Position numbers and translations under genes: made by a program. The notes under the pieces are model-generated. The model ran no database searches. It was given only the letters and a program-made list of their open reading frames with translations, and had not been told where the DNA came from. 14,828 nt of DNA, from contig CAKTIH010000050.1 in assembly GCA_934565615.1 (NCBI GenBank), forward strand, positions 1 through 14,828, in the 5' to 3' direction. Below are positions 13,534 to 14,828 of this stretch, in pieces (position 1 is the stretch's first letter; every line of letters begins with the position of its first letter). The stretch comes from an uncultured Oscillospiraceae bacterium. Lineage in GTDB: Bacteria > Bacillota > Clostridia > Oscillospirales > Oscillospiraceae.

Positions 13534-14828
13534 AGCTGAGAACAAAACTGATGGCCCTCTGCGCGGCGCTGCTGCTTCTGGTGGCGATGAGCCTGACAGC
13601 GGCCATGCTCTGGCAGGTCCGGGCGCAGTCCTATGATATGCTTCTGGAAAGCAGTAATAAGACGCTTACAGAGCTGAGCACCACCTTTGAGCAGTCTGCC
13701 TATCGGGATTTTCCGGAGAACGGGGCCGCGTTGGAGACTTTTTTGACCTATTGCTTCCGCAGCTGCGGCGTTCCCGGGAGCGCTCTGCTTTTGGACGGGA
13801 AATGCCTGTACGCAGCCACCCCTATTGCGCCGGAGAAATATCTGGACGCTTCCAATGGGACAGCCGCATCTGCCAGAGCCTATGTCCAGGGAAAGCATTT
13901 TCTGATTCTAGGCAAGGCACTGGACATCCGGGAAAAAACGTGCAGAATATACCTGGTGGAGGACTCAGAACATATCTATGCCCAGCTCTGGCAGCTCAGC
14001 GGGCGGTTTGCGCTGCTGGCCTTGGTCATCGGACTGCTGGGACTGGGGGCAATCCAGCTCATTATCTCCCGGACCCTTCGGCCTCTTTCTGAGTTGACCC
14101 AAGCGGCGGAGCGCATTGCCGGCGGAAGCTATAGCCAGCGGGTCAGCGTCCATTCTACGGACGAGGTGGGCAGGCTGGCTGGGAATTTTAACCGCATGGC
14201 TGCGGCGGTGGAGACCCATGTGGATACTCTGCGGGAGCAGAATCAGCGGCAGAAGCTCTTTATCGGGGCTGTAACCCACGAGTTGAAAACGCCCCTGACA
14301 TCCCTGCTTCTGAATGTGAACACCCTGAAAACGGTCTATCTGTCGGAGGAAAAACAGGAGGCGCTGCTTGTCAGCATGGATACTCAACTCCATTGGCTGG
14401 AAAACATGGTGAAAAAGCTTCTGACCCTGCTTTCCATGCAGAAGAATGTCAGGCGTTCGGAAAGCTCTGTACCGGAGCTTTTGGAGCGGGCGCAAACACT
14501 CACAGAGCCGATTTGCGCGAAATACGGCGTTTCTCTGAAAACGGTATGCAATGCGGATACCTTCTCCATGGACAGTGACCTCATGTGCAGCGCTCTGGTG
14601 AATCTGGTTGAGAACAGCGCCAAAGCATCCGATCCGGGTGATGTCATCGAGGTGCTGGCGGATCAAAAAGGCTTTGTGGCCATGGACCACGGCCGGGGGA
14701 TCCCGGAGAAAGAACTTGCCAGAGTCACGGACCCCTTCTACATGGGCGACCCGACAGGTTACAATCCGAAGTGCAACACCCTAAAAACAAGAAGACAATA
14801 CGCCCTCGAAAGTGTAGAATGTAGTTGC
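13530..14828 (+). CDS. Sensor histidine kinase, interrupted: family homology ends near 14744
   Basis: Partner of the regulator, starting at ATG 13530 with GGAGG 4 nt upstream and a 4-base overlap with its stop. TM1 is at about 8-30, a short extracytoplasmic loop at about 31-155, TM2 at about 158-180, HAMP to about 235 (RPLSELTQAAERIAGGSYS), phospho-acceptor H250 in VTHELKTPL, N-box N358-LVE-N362, G1 box D386-HGRGIP and F-box-like DPFYM ending at M405. After that a kinase should reach the GxGLGL box, but the reading becomes GDPTGYNPKCNTL..., unrelated to kinases, though the frame stays open to the window edge. The G2 box and end of the ATP lid are therefore missing here. The likely cause is an insertion at about 14744; if it is a self-splicing intron the gene may still work. 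Confidence 0.85.
   Translation, partial: MKLRTKLMALCAALLLLVAMSLTAAMLWQVRAQSYDMLLESSNKTLTELSTTFEQSAYRDFPENGAALETFLTYCFRSCGVPGSALLLDGKCLYAATPIAPEKYLDASNGTAASARAYVQGKHFLILGKALDIREKTCRIYLVEDSEHIYAQLWQLSGRFALLALVIGLLGLGAIQLIISRTLRPLSELTQAAERIAGGSYSQRVSVHSTDEVGRLAGNFNRMAAAVETHVDTLREQNQRQKLFIGAVTHELKTPLTSLLLNVNTLKTVYLSEEKQEALLVSMDTQLHWLENMVKKLLTLLSMQKNVRRSESSVPELLERAQTLTEPICAKYGVSLKTVCNADTFSMDSDLMCSALVNLVENSAKASDPGDVIEVLADQKGFVAMDHGRGIPEKELARVTDPFYMGDPTGYNPKCNTLKTRRQYALESVECSC
14744..14828 (+). mobile_element. Possible 5' end of a group II intron inserted in the kinase gene (continues beyond the window)
   Basis: Where kinase homology stops the sequence reads GGGCGACCCGACAGG, one base from the group II 5' consensus GUGCG (or GUGYG). 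It is followed by A-rich non-coding-like sequence (AAGTGCAACACC, CTAAAAACAAGAAG) of the kind seen in intron domain I. GCAAC (14773-14777) can pair with GTTGC (14824-14828), consistent with a folded RNA. Only 85 bases are visible, with no reverse transcriptase or 3' end, so an IS element or a rearrangement is also possible. Confidence 0.4.

Overview
The window looks like chromosomal DNA of a moderately high-GC Firmicute, most likely a gut-type clostridium (Oscillospirales/Ruminococcaceae-like). Supporting signs are PlsY-type lipid synthesis, a PepV dipeptidase, OmpR-family two-component systems, strong GGAGG ribosome sites, and GC-rich coding sequence with frequent ATA isoleucine codons. This placement is inference from gene content and style. 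No rRNA, tRNA or CRISPR array was seen.

Layout: (1) 69-1217 (-) is an AT-rich PD-(D/E)XK nuclease-like gene that stands out from everything around it. (2) 1241-2392 (-) is a 23S rRNA uracil methyltransferase, divergent from 2474-3106 (+), a short RluA-type pseudouridine synthase. (3) 3202-3819 plsY and 3942-5318 pepV (+) each have a recognisable promoter. (4) 5319-5766 is a gene-free stretch holding a hairpin, Pho-box-like repeats with a TATAAT box, and a 274-bp MITE with 25-bp inverted ends and flanking TA. (5) 5767-9149 (+) is a tight response regulator / histidine kinase / HtrA protease operon closed by a bidirectional terminator. (6) 9218-10800 (-) is an operon of a second RluA-type synthase followed by prmA, with its own promoter. 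(7) 11001-12743 (+) is a Na/Pi-cotransporter fused to a PhoU-like domain, ending in a strong terminator. (8) 12868-14828 (+) is a second regulator/kinase pair. Its kinase loses family homology at about 14744, inside the ATPase domain, where the sequence changes to something resembling the 5' end of a group II intron.

Functionally the window mixes translation-apparatus modification (RlmD-like, two pseudouridine synthases, PrmA), membrane lipid synthesis (PlsY), peptide catabolism (PepV), envelope sensing and proteolysis (RR/HK/HtrA) and phosphate handling (Na/Pi-PhoU). The Pho-box-like repeats ahead of the first two-component operon raise the possibility that it is a phosphate-type system, but HtrA as third gene argues equally for envelope stress. 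The most notable features are mobile-DNA scars: the MITE sitting between a promoter and its operon, the interrupted kinase at the right edge, and the compositionally foreign nuclease gene at the left edge. I do not see a clear novel multi-gene system.
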